A stretch of DNA of 64,000 bases, taken from NCBI GenBank assembly GCA_031260975.1, contig JAISKJ010000003.1, forward strand, positions 372,065 to 436,064, written 5' to 3'. This document shows, piece by piece, positions 55,998 to 63,732 of the stretch (position 1 is its first letter; every line of letters begins with the position of its first letter). Source of the stretch: Christensenellaceae bacterium (GTDB lineage Bacteria > Bacillota > Clostridia > Christensenellales > UBA1242). The notes beneath the pieces were generated by a model. That model saw nothing but the letters and a program-made list of their open reading frames with translations, searched no databases and was not told where the DNA came from. Both the position numbers and the translations under genes were made by a program.

Positions 55998-56127
55998 AAA
56001 CCAGACTATTCTAAAATGAACCAATGTCATTGCGAGAAACCGCCCTGAGATTCCACGCCCTTTGGGCTCTGAATGACAGCGGGGGCGGTTAAGAAGCAAT
56101 CTCATATTTTGGGATAGTTTGGTGTTT
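55998..56127. repeat. Intergenic nested palindrome between dnaK and dnaJ (130 bp)
   Basis: Outer arms 55998-56018 and 56103-56127 pair with a few mismatches. Nested inside are ATTGCGAGAAACCGCCC against GGGCGGTTAAGAAGCAAT, and GCCC-ttt-GGGC (56057-56067). The words CATTGCGAG and GAAGCAATCTC match the widespread bacterial intergenic palindrome of that type. It contains no gene. Confidence 0.65.
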
Positions 56128-56141
56128 CTTTAAGGGAAGAC

Positions 56142-57278
56142 ATGGCAAACAAAGATTATTACGAAATTTTAGGAGTGTCCAAGGATGCCAGCGCTGACGA
56201 AATAAAGTCAAGTTATCGCAAAAAAGCCAAACAGTATCATCCCGATATAAACAAAAACCCCGAGGCGGTGCAGAAGTTTAAGGATATTAATGAGGCCTAT
56301 GAGGTGCTGGGAGATGAGACAAAACGCAGCAACTATGATCAGTTTGGCCGAGCAGAAGGTAATCCTAATGACTTTTTTGGCGGAGGCGGCGGAGGCTTTG
56401 GCGGGGCGAATTTTGGAAACGGTACCTTCAGCGGCTTTGAAGATATCTTTAATATATTTTCTTCGTTTGGCAGAAGCGGGCGTGAGCAAGTTATTCCGGG
56501 TGAGGATATTGTTTCGCATATTACACTTTCGTTTAGCGAGGCGGTTTTTGGCTGCGAAAAAATTATAAAGATAAACCGCACCGGCATGTGTGAAAGTTGC
56601 CACGGAGTTGGAGCCAAAAACGGTACTGCATATGACACCTGCGGTGAGTGTAACGGCACAGGTAAGGTGAGGTATATGCAGGATACGTTATTTGGCAGGG
56701 CCGTCAATATCGGACCTTGCAAAAGGTGTAACGGCAAAGGCAGGATTATAAAAGAAAAATGCGGCAGTTGCGGAGGCACAGGATATATTAACAGAACTGA
56801 GGAGATAAAAATAAAAGTGCCTGCGGGCATTGATGACAATCAGGTTATAACTATGCGCGGCAAAGGTAACGCCTCACGAACAGGAGGGCCCAGCGGTGAC
56901 CTGCTGATTGAAGTAACAGTACATCCGCATGAGGTTTTGCAGCGCAATAAATTTGATTTATTTATGGATTTGCCTATTCCGTTTACCGTGGCATATCTCG
57001 GGGGCAAAGTAAGTGTGCCTACAACAAAGGGAAGCTACGAGCTTGCAATTCCGCCGCTTACACAGCCAAACACAGTGTTTAAGCTTAAAGGAAAGGGTGT
57101 AAAATATCTCAATCGTGAAGCCTATGGCGATATTCTTGTCACTATAAGGGTAGAGATGCCCAAGCAAGCCGGCAAACAAGAAAAAGAACTTATGGAAAAA
57201 CTTCAGAGTATGGGCAGTGACAACAACTATCAAAAAACCAGAGTTTATAAAGATAAATTAAGTAAAATTAAAAATTAA
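56142..57278 (+). CDS. dnaJ: Co-chaperone DnaJ (Hsp40)
   Basis: 378 residues. J-domain with HPDINKNP (about 32-39), Gly-rich [15 protein letters not shown], four CxxCxGxG zinc motifs ([32 protein letters not shown]) at about 149-215, then the C-terminal substrate-binding domains. SD AAGGGAAG. Ends the hrcA operon, with a terminator overlapping its stop. Confidence 0.97.
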   Translation: MANKDYYEILGVSKDASADEIKSSYRKKAKQYHPDINKNPEAVQKFKDINEAYEVLGDETKRSNYDQFGRAEGNPNDFFGGGGGGFGGANFGNGTFSGFEDIFNIFSSFGRSGREQVIPGEDIVSHITLSFSEAVFGCEKIIKINRTGMCESCHGVGAKNGTAYDTCGECNGTGKVRYMQDTLFGRAVNIGPCKRCNGKGRIIKEKCGSCGGTGYINRTEEIKIKVPAGIDDNQVITMRGKGNASRTGGPSGDLLIEVTVHPHEVLQRNKFDLFMDLPIPFTVAYLGGKVSVPTTKGSYELAIPPLTQPNTVFKLKGKGVKYLNREAYGDILVTIRVEMPKQAGKQEKELMEKLQSMGSDNNYQKTRVYKDKLSKIKN

Positions 57279-57300
57279 GAGGCAGCGGCCTCTTTTTTGT
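57278..57300 (+). terminator. Rho-independent terminator of the dnaK operon
   Basis: AAGAGGC / GCCTCTT stem and T run starting at the dnaJ stop codon. Confidence 0.85.
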
Positions 57301-57390
57301 TGTATAAATTTTTCCCTGCGGTTATTAATTGTTATTTAGAGCCGACTTAGGTCAGCGTGAAATCTGCCCTCAAAGCTTTAAAATTGGGTA

Positions 57391-57422
57391 TTGACATGGG
57401 GGGGGGGGTGCTGTGTTATAAT
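57391..57422 (+). promoter_or_regulatory. Promoter with 11-G tract in its spacer (candidate phase-variable promoter)
   Basis: TTGACA (57391-57396), T, then G11 (57398-57408), TGCTGTGT, TATAAT (57417-57422). Spacer of 20 bases, identical in length to that at 50465; loss of three G would give 17. Confidence 0.7.
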
Positions 57423-57478
57423 TCTAGCAGAAGTAAATTGTTAAATATAGATTTACTGCATATGGGGGTAAAAAGAAA

Positions 57479-58678
57479 ATGATATCACAAGAAGAACTAA
57501 AAAGATTAGAAGAAGGACTTGATAATTTGAGGTATAGAGCAAATATTGCCGGTGCTGATTTAAGTATGTTAAATATGTATGAAAATTACATAAAAGAAGT
57601 ATTTCAAAGTAAAATGGACCAAAGGCTTGCGGAAGAGGTTTTGGCTGCATGTCAAAAAGAGCGCGAACGTGTTTTATTGCAAATTGAAGAAGTAAAAGAA
57701 GCAAAAGCACCGCAAGAAAAAGCAATAGAAGAAAGCGTAACAAAAGCTAAAGATAAAGTTAATAAAATAAATAACTTTACTCCCCAAAAATCGGCAATAG
57801 CAGGGGCTTTTATTGGAGCGCTTGGCAGCATTGGCAGTTTTGCAAATTTAATGGTAAGAGACGCCAGAATAAGCAAAAATACCACTAGTGAATATATTGA
57901 GACATGGCATGATGTACTCAGTGAATATTTTGATGAGCGCACTGCGGCAAATAACTTGGTATATAGCGGACAGGATACATATGAAGACAAAATGGAGGTT
58001 GCATATCATTTCGCCGAGTGGGGCAATCCTGAATATATAAATATAGATGACCGTTTGTTTAAGGAAGAATGGCTTATACGCGGAGATACTCCATATACCA
58101 ACCTGGCATATGAAGTAATTATGGCGGATACACGTGTTGCCGAGAACATGGACGGGTATGTGAATGGCGTAGTGAATGCATCTCATGAATTCAGTGCCGA
58201 CAATTGGGAGTTGTTTGCGCTGCCCATCGGAACAGTTGCGGCAATTTCTGCGCTTGGCATGAAGTATTGTTTGGGTAAGCGTCAGGCTAAAAAGATTGGT
58301 AAATATATCTCTAACCAAGAAGATAAGCTGAAACAACTAATAGACGATCCGGAGCTTTATGATGCAAAAATGCGTACCGACAAAGATGTTGTTATCGCTG
58401 AACAACACTTAAAGCAAAGCCAAATTCATGTTGCAGATGCTTTTCAATATTACAATACATACGGAAAATCAATTTTAAATGATATAGAAAACAGTGTTAA
58501 TCCTCAAAATAAAAATATGAGACATAGACATTTAGCTAAAGAGAATGCAGAAAATAGGGGAGCAGGGCATAACGATTTGATTGATAGATATGCGGATGCT
58601 GCTCAAAGATACTACAAAAACGCTATAGAAATTCCAGGAGCGGTAGCTGAAATTGGGGCAAGAACTTTTGGCAGTTAA
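57479..58678 (+). CDS. Unknown membrane protein under a G-tract promoter
   Basis: 399 residues. Coiled-coil start (MISQEELKRLEEGLDNLRYR, then KERERVLLQIEEVKEAKAPQEKAIEESVTKAKDKV), a hydrophobic Gly-rich segment at about 105-127 (SAIAGAFIGALGSIGSFANLMV), a soluble stretch, and a second hydrophobic segment at about 240-262 (ELFALPIGTVAAISALGMKYCLG). A charged helical C-terminus follows. The middle part (about 128-240) would be on the opposite side of the membrane from both ends. No family recognised. Weak SD (GGGGGT, 10 bases from ATG). Confidence 0.65.
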   Translation: MISQEELKRLEEGLDNLRYRANIAGADLSMLNMYENYIKEVFQSKMDQRLAEEVLAACQKERERVLLQIEEVKEAKAPQEKAIEESVTKAKDKVNKINNFTPQKSAIAGAFIGALGSIGSFANLMVRDARISKNTTSEYIETWHDVLSEYFDERTAANNLVYSGQDTYEDKMEVAYHFAEWGNPEYINIDDRLFKEEWLIRGDTPYTNLAYEVIMADTRVAENMDGYVNGVVNASHEFSADNWELFALPIGTVAAISALGMKYCLGKRQAKKIGKYISNQEDKLKQLIDDPELYDAKMRTDKDVVIAEQHLKQSQIHVADAFQYYNTYGKSILNDIENSVNPQNKNMRHRHLAKENAENRGAGHNDLIDRYADAAQRYYKNAIEIPGAVAEIGARTFGS

Positions 58679-58842
58679 GCTTATTGAATCAACAAAATCC
58701 GCTATGGCGAATTTTTGTTTATTATTTGGTGGATGTATATTTTTGCAGGGCTTATTTTGGATATAATTGTCGTAGTCTTTTAAATTTGATATAAATAGTG
58801 ACAAATACAAGTTTTTCGACGTTTTTTCTGCCATTTTAGAGT

Positions 58843-58871
58843 TTGAGATTTAATGACTTTCTTTGTATAAT
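58843..58871 (+). promoter_or_regulatory. Promoter of the gene at 58896
   Basis: TTGAGA (58843-58848), 17-base spacer, TATAAT (58866-58871). Confidence 0.7.
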
Positions 58872-58895
58872 AACTACCATCAAAAGGAGAGAGTT

Positions 58896-59312
58896 ATGGA
58901 AACGAAGAATAGTTTTGTTGAAAAGAAACAAAGCCAAATGACCCATAGAGACATGGGCCTAATTAAGCAGATTGCAAAGGAAGCAAAAGCCAGACTAAAG
59001 AATAATAATTATGAAGAATGTAAGTGTCCGTTGGGCCCAAAATCCCAAAGTTTGTCATTTATGGTAAATCAAACAATGCCAAAACATAAGGCTGTTGTCA
59101 ACTGTTATGACGAGGTTTTGTATAAGCGTGTGTGTGAAATTTTGGACAGCAATTGTTCGATTAATCCCGTGGGTGAGTTGATTGACCGCAGGATTTTTAA
59201 CGGGCTTGACAGTGAGAGCAAACAAAAGTATATTAATAATCTGAATAATAAATTCAGAGAGCTCAAGGCCCGCTATTTTAAAGAGCATATTTACGAAATA
59301 AGCGCCTTCTGA
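58896..59312 (+). CDS. Hypothetical basic protein
   Basis: 138 residues from ATG 58896 (AAAGGAGAGAG upstream; an upstream ATG at 58863 lies inside the promoter). Basic, helical: GLIKQIAKEAKARLKNNNYEE, then CKCPLGPKSQSLSF with two Cys, and YINNLNNKFRELKARYFKE at the end. No family recognised; it may bind nucleic acid because of its charge. Confidence 0.65.
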   Translation: METKNSFVEKKQSQMTHRDMGLIKQIAKEAKARLKNNNYEECKCPLGPKSQSLSFMVNQTMPKHKAVVNCYDEVLYKRVCEILDSNCSINPVGELIDRRIFNGLDSESKQKYINNLNNKFRELKARYFKEHIYEISAF

Positions 59313-59385
59313 TTTAAAAAGTAATATGCTGTCCGTATACACCGACTATAATTTTTTTTTCGTGCTGAAATAAAATTATCGGTTT

Positions 59386-59414
59386 AAAAAAACACTCTGT
59401 TGAGTGCTTTTTTA
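59386..59414. terminator. Terminator between convergent genes
   Basis: AAAAACACTC-tgtt-GAGTGCTTTTTT hairpin with A and T runs on both sides. Confidence 0.75.
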
Positions 59415-59420
59415 ACTAAC

Positions 59421-60458
59421 TTAAATGTCATAATCGTCTATTGCGTCAAATGTCGTGTCGTTGTTAGTTGGGTTTGATTGTATGTTGTTTATGCTGGCTT
59501 TGTCGGATGACGGTTTTTCAGCAGTAATTGTGCTGCCTATTGTTTCGTTGACAACTATTGCGCCGTCATTGATAGTATAGGGAATTGTTTCGTCATTGCT
59601 TATATCGGTCTGCGCGGTTAATGTCGGTTTTGTAATTGGCTCAGACGCAATTTGTTCCGGTATCTGTTCGACTGTTTGCTCACCGGCAACTGTTCCGATT
59701 TGTTTTTTCCCCTTCTGTTTCTTTTGATCTTTTTCTTGTTCTTTGGGCTGCAGATATTTGTAATATATCTCATTTGTAATTCGTTTTACAAATTCAGCCA
59801 CTTGCTTGTCGTCAAAACCTTGTTCAAGCAGTTGATTTACAAAAATGGGTTCTCCGATAATCATGGTATTTACTTTTTTGCTATAACATATCGGATATAC
59901 GGGCAAATCCTTTTGTGTTTTGGAAAAATACAACTTGCTAAGCGAAGCAAAACCTGCGTTATACTTGATTAGGGGGGTGTGATATCCCGTTGATGAATCT
60001 TCGGGAAAAATCAATATGCTTTTTCCTTCATTAAGCTTGTTTATGCTTATTTCCATTGTGCGTTTAAGTCTGATATCCGAATAGGTTGGAATAACTTCGG
60101 TCGCTCTGTATAGCATTTTTGATATCGGCGAAAACACAGTGGCAATCAGCCATGACCTAAACTTGCTGTAGTGAAGAGATTTTCTGTAGAATTTATGATA
60201 CAAATAGTTCCACCTGTTTCTGATGCCTTCACACATTTCATGTGTGCCCCAAAAGCAAAAAAAGCGGTCGAGAAACATTTCAAAAGTAAATGGACCTGCC
60301 GCTCCGCTGTGATTGCTGACCATAATATATGGGTGTATCATGGGTTCTTTATATAATTCTATTATTTTAGGTCTGCGCTTAAAAGGTCTTATAAGCATTT
60401 TCAAGCACTTGAATTTCTTTGACCTTTGCCAGCCCTGTGTTGGGTGGTATTTTGCCAT
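59421..60458 (-). CDS. PlsC-like acyltransferase with disordered C-terminal tail
   Basis: 345 residues. Lysophosphatidate acyltransferase-type motifs: VSNHSGAAGP (catalytic His; the usual Asp of HxxxxD is replaced) and LIFPEDSSTG (usual FPEGTRS), then VYPICYS. Residues about 245-345 are low-complexity, with basic KEQEKDQKKQKGKKQ followed by Thr/Ile/Glu-rich sequence ending DAIDDYDI. Likely acts on a membrane lipid; substrate uncertain because both motifs are altered. Leaderless start. Confidence 0.75.
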   Translation of the reverse strand: MAKYHPTQGWQRSKKFKCLKMLIRPFKRRPKIIELYKEPMIHPYIMVSNHSGAAGPFTFEMFLDRFFCFWGTHEMCEGIRNRWNYLYHKFYRKSLHYSKFRSWLIATVFSPISKMLYRATEVIPTYSDIRLKRTMEISINKLNEGKSILIFPEDSSTGYHTPLIKYNAGFASLSKLYFSKTQKDLPVYPICYSKKVNTMIIGEPIFVNQLLEQGFDDKQVAEFVKRITNEIYYKYLQPKEQEKDQKKQKGKKQIGTVAGEQTVEQIPEQIASEPITKPTLTAQTDISNDETIPYTINDGAIVVNETIGSTITAEKPSSDKASINNIQSNPTNNDTTFDAIDDYDI

Positions 60459-60464
60459 AAATTT

Positions 60465-60493
60465 ATATTAGCATATTATAACAAATTTTTCAA
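60465..60493 (-). promoter_or_regulatory. Leaderless promoter of the acyltransferase gene
   Basis: On the minus strand: TTGAAA (60493-60488), 17-base spacer, TAATAT (60470-60465), then exactly 6 bases to the ATG at 60458. No SD. Confidence 0.65.
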
Positions 60494-60539
60494 CCGTTTT
60501 GGCTGGTATACAAAATATATTACTACGCACTCTATATTT

Positions 60540-61286
60540 ATGTGGGAATATTGGGTGAGTGCCGATGAAAGTAAATATGAAAATCTTAGAAGTGTGCAGA
60601 AAAATATTGCCGCTGAAATTAAAAAAGCAGGCGGCAAAATTGCGCTTGTTTCGGGCGGAGGAATTGCCAGATTATGGCTGAGAACCCCTGATACACACAA
60701 AAAAGAAATAAAGAAAAAAATTACAGGGCTCATTGCTGATATGATTTTGCAGGTCTATAAGTCGGAGTATCTGACAAGCAACTTTAAGTTTAGAACGACT
60801 AATGATATTAATATGCAGGCGTTTGTCAAGGCGCTTGTGGTTTTTGATTGGGATATTGACAAGCAGATAATTGTGAGAATGCTTATGGATATGGACAGTG
60901 TGGTTTTAGACGCTTTTGTCAGCTTCAGGCTGGGAGTGCTCAAAACCAAATGGAATGACTTGGTGAGCCTAGCTAATGATAATATAGCCTATCTTATGAG
61001 CACTGACACCTTTATTGAACTGCTGAAGTATCTGATAAGCAATCTTGATTTCAGAACAAACGAAGTAAATGTTTTTTGTTTTAACCGCACTTATATTCTT
61101 AAAGACAGCAAAGGGGCACCAATAAAAGAAGGGCACGGTGACATAAAGGACTGCAATGATGCTTTTTTGATAACCTCGCTGATTGCGTTAAGTCCTCAAA
61201 AAATAAGGTTGCACATAGACAATTTTGACGGAAATGTTATAAATTTGCTGTTTAATTTATTCAATGACAGGATTGTAATCTGTTGA
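60540..61286 (+). CDS. YtxC-like putative sporulation protein
   Basis: 248 residues from ATG 60540; the frame is open further upstream without a better start, and no SD is visible, so the start is tentative. Helical, no membrane segment. The end, NVINLLFNLFNDRIVIC, matches the conserved YtxC C-terminus (F.DRV.IC), and the gene stands directly before thrS and infC, as ytxC does in Bacillus. Both facts support the call. Function of the family is unknown beyond its link to sporulating species. Confidence 0.6.
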   Translation: MWEYWVSADESKYENLRSVQKNIAAEIKKAGGKIALVSGGGIARLWLRTPDTHKKEIKKKITGLIADMILQVYKSEYLTSNFKFRTTNDINMQAFVKALVVFDWDIDKQIIVRMLMDMDSVVLDAFVSFRLGVLKTKWNDLVSLANDNIAYLMSTDTFIELLKYLISNLDFRTNEVNVFCFNRTYILKDSKGAPIKEGHGDIKDCNDAFLITSLIALSPQKIRLHIDNFDGNVINLLFNLFNDRIVIC

Positions 61287-61378
61287 CGCGCCAATGCCGG
61301 CGCAGGCGGTAGGGAATTTTTCTGTTTACAATTAGTTTATAAGTTTAAAATACAAAAGTTTTTGTAGTATATAATCTG

Positions 61379-61407
61379 TTGACAATCTTAAGTTTTCGTG
61401 ATATATT
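61379..61407 (+). promoter_or_regulatory. Consensus promoter of thrS
   Basis: TTGACA (61379-61384), 17-base spacer, TATATT (61402-61407), just upstream of the T-box leader. Confidence 0.85.
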
Positions 61408-61412
61408 ACTTA

Positions 61413-61624
61413 TAATTTAATATCGCAGAATGAAAAAAGACAAGTAGGCGGCAACAAAGTTTTTTAGAGAGTGTTTCCATAGGCTGAAAGAAACATAAAC
61501 CAAATTGCAAACCCGAAACCACTTTTGACTGTGAAAACCGTTTAATGAAGGGGTAAATTTTTACCCGAATTAAGGTGGAACCACGAACACAATTCGTCCT
61601 TAAACTTAAGGCGGATTTTTTTAT
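61413..61624 (+). promoter_or_regulatory. T-box riboswitch of thrS (Thr, specifier ACC)
   Basis: AGAGAG (61466-61471) and GGCTGAAAG (61482-61490) of stem I, then the specifier ACC at 61518-61520 within GAAACCACTTTTGAC. This closely follows the Bacillus thrS leader. The T-box sequence AAGGTGGAACCACG lies at 61572-61585, where TGGA can pair with the uncharged tRNA-Thr end. The terminator GTCCTTAA / TTAAGGCG plus T7 is at 61597-61622. Uncharged tRNA-Thr should permit read-through into thrS. Confidence 0.92.
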
Positions 61625-61641
61625 TTAAGGGAGTAAAAGAA

Positions 61642-63396
61642 ATGGAAAAAGAAGAAAAGCAAGACATTATGCGTCACAGCATGAGCCACGTTTTGGCAAA
61701 GGCGGTAGGTTTGCTATTTAAGGATGTCAAATATTCAATTGGGCCTGCTATCTCTGACGGGTTTTATTATGACTTTGATATTTCCGTCAGCATCACGCCC
61801 GAGGACTTTGACAAAATTGACCAAAAGATGCGTGAAATCATAAACGCAAATCAGGATTTTGTCCGCAAAGAAATTTCAAGAGCAGAAGCAATAAAGCTGT
61901 TCAACGACCAGCCCTATAAGCTTGAGCTTATCAAAGAGCTGCCCGAGGATGAAGTCATCACCATTTATTATCTTGGCGATGATTGGTTTGACCTATGCCG
62001 CGGACCTCACATTGAAAACACAAAAATGTTGAGGGGTTTTGCATTTAAGCTAAACAGAGTGAGCGGAGCATACTTTAAGGGTGACGAAAAAAACAAGATG
62101 CTTCAGCGCGTTTATGTATACGGCTTTGACGACAAACAAAAACTGAAAGGCCATCTTTTTATGATTGAAGAAGCAAAAAAGAGGGATCATAGAAAAATAG
62201 GGCCCGAACTTGACTTGTTTATGTTGCATGAAACCGCTCCCGGTATGCCGTATTGGCTACCTAACGGACTTAAAGTATTTAATATTCTTGTTGATTTTTG
62301 GCGGCAGGAACACAAAAAGAGGGGATATGAGGAGTTTTCGGCGCCTCAATTGAATTCAAGCGAGCTTTGGAAAACTTCGGGGCACTGGGAACATTACAAA
62401 GAAGATATGTTTATTGTTAAAGAGCTTGACGGCACTGAATATGCATTAAAGCCAATGAGTTGTCCGAGTGCAATTAATATCTACCAAAGAAAGTTGCGCA
62501 GTTATAAGGAATTGCCCTTAAGATTTAGTGATATTGATGTGCTTCATCGCAACGAAAAGTCAGGGCAGCTGAATGGCTTATTCCGTGTAAGGATGTTCAG
62601 GCAGGATGACTCTCATAATTTTATTGCAGAAAATCAAATCAAAAGCGAAATAAAGGACATTTTGGAAATTACTGAACGCTTTTATAGTATTTTTGGTTTG
62701 GAGTATACACTTACTCTTTCAACAAGACCTGAAAGTTTTCTGGGAGAAATTGAAGTTTGGAACAAGGCAGAAGATGAACTTAAACATGTGCTCGATGAAG
62801 TTTGCGGTAAGGGTAAATATAATATAAACGAGGGTGATGGTGCTTTTTATGGACCCAAAATTGACATTCATATGAAAGACTGTTTGGGGCGTCGGTGGCA
62901 GATGGGAACAATTCAGTTGGACTTCCAGTTGCCGCTTAGGTTTGATTTAACTTATACCGATAATGAAAGTAATAAAAAAGTTCCTATTATTGTTCATAGG
63001 GTTGTTTATGGCTCTCTTGAACGATTTATCGGAATATTGATTGAACACTTTGCGGGAGAATTTCCATTCTGGCTTTCTCCCGTTCAGGTTGGTATAGTTC
63101 CCGTTATGGAAAATCACAATAAGTACGCTAAAAAGGTTTGTGACGAGCTTGAAAAGAGCGGCATAAGATGTGAGATTAATACAAAAGACACAGGTATGGG
63201 CAAAAAGGTAAACGAGTTTCGTACGCAGAAGATGCCGTATACGTTGATATTGGGAGATAAAGAGGCGGCGGAAAAATCTGTCAGCATCAAAATCAGAGGC
63301 GGCAAGCAGATAAACGACATAAAACTGAAGGACTTCATCAAAGCCTGCAAACAAATGAATGACAAAAAATCACTGCAGCTTTGCGAACAATTTTAG
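61642..63396 (+). CDS. thrS: Threonyl-tRNA synthetase, lacking the N-terminal TGS domain
   Basis: 584 residues against about 640. It begins directly at the editing domain: DIMRHSMSHVLAKAV carries HxxxH at about 12-16, and FDLCRGPHIENT completes the second editing site (normally C-x3-H). Class II motifs: motif 2 region RNEKSGQLNGLFRVRMFRQDD, YGPKIDIHMKDCLGR, and motif 3 HRVVYGSLERFIGILIEH. The C-terminal anticodon domain is complete. The TGS domain is missing, and the upstream sequence is the T-box leader, so no coding sequence was overlooked. SD AAGGGAG. Confidence 0.96.
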   Translation: MEKEEKQDIMRHSMSHVLAKAVGLLFKDVKYSIGPAISDGFYYDFDISVSITPEDFDKIDQKMREIINANQDFVRKEISRAEAIKLFNDQPYKLELIKELPEDEVITIYYLGDDWFDLCRGPHIENTKMLRGFAFKLNRVSGAYFKGDEKNKMLQRVYVYGFDDKQKLKGHLFMIEEAKKRDHRKIGPELDLFMLHETAPGMPYWLPNGLKVFNILVDFWRQEHKKRGYEEFSAPQLNSSELWKTSGHWEHYKEDMFIVKELDGTEYALKPMSCPSAINIYQRKLRSYKELPLRFSDIDVLHRNEKSGQLNGLFRVRMFRQDDSHNFIAENQIKSEIKDILEITERFYSIFGLEYTLTLSTRPESFLGEIEVWNKAEDELKHVLDEVCGKGKYNINEGDGAFYGPKIDIHMKDCLGRRWQMGTIQLDFQLPLRFDLTYTDNESNKKVPIIVHRVVYGSLERFIGILIEHFAGEFPFWLSPVQVGIVPVMENHNKYAKKVCDELEKSGIRCEINTKDTGMGKKVNEFRTQKMPYTLILGDKEAAEKSVSIKIRGGKQINDIKLKDFIKACKQMNDKKSLQLCEQF

Positions 63397-63490
63397 TTAG
63401 TCTGTCGTTTGCAAGTTGTTTTTCGAATCACTCTGTGCGAAGCAATCTCAATGTTAAAATACGGAAGATTGCCATGTTGCTTAGACTAAC
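63396..63490. repeat. Intergenic palindromic element after thrS (95 bp)
   Basis: Outer arms GTTAGTCT (63396-63403) and AGACTAAC (63483-63490) are perfect inverted repeats. Inside, GAAGCAATCTC and AGATTGCCATGTTGC resemble the words in the dnaK-dnaJ element. Confidence 0.5.
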
Positions 63491-63540
63491 AAAGTAATCT
63501 CTAATTTGGAATATACAAATAGTATCATCCTAAAAAACAG

Positions 63541-63569
63541 TTGACAAGCATATTAATATATGATATATT
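63541..63569 (+). promoter_or_regulatory. Consensus promoter of infC
   Basis: TTGACA (63541-63546), 17-base spacer, TATATT (63564-63569). Confidence 0.85.
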
Positions 63570-63575
63570 GATGTC

Positions 63576-63702
63576 ATCAAAGAAGAAATATCCGTTTCTC
63601 ACCCTGCGGGATTCCCAGCAGTGGTTAACAAATTGAATATAGACGTATTTTTACGTTTGTGTTTTTTGCGGATGTTTCTTTAAGAAACTTCCGCATTTTT
63701 TT
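63576..63702 (+). promoter_or_regulatory. infC leader with attenuator terminator (L20-leader-like)
   Basis: A leader of about 155 bases precedes infC. Its end is a strong terminator, GCGGA-t-GTTTC / GAAAC-t-TCCGC (63668-63694), followed by seven T. In Firmicutes the infC-rpmI-rplT operon is controlled by L20 through such an attenuator; position and structure fit, but the L20 binding site was not traced. Confidence 0.6.
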
Positions 63703-63732
63703 GCGGTCAAACAAAAATGGAGGTATAAAACC

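Noticed and set aside
59350..59361. Poly-T run as another slippage switch
   Set aside because: It lies between convergent genes close to a terminator, with no promoter geometry or coding frame.
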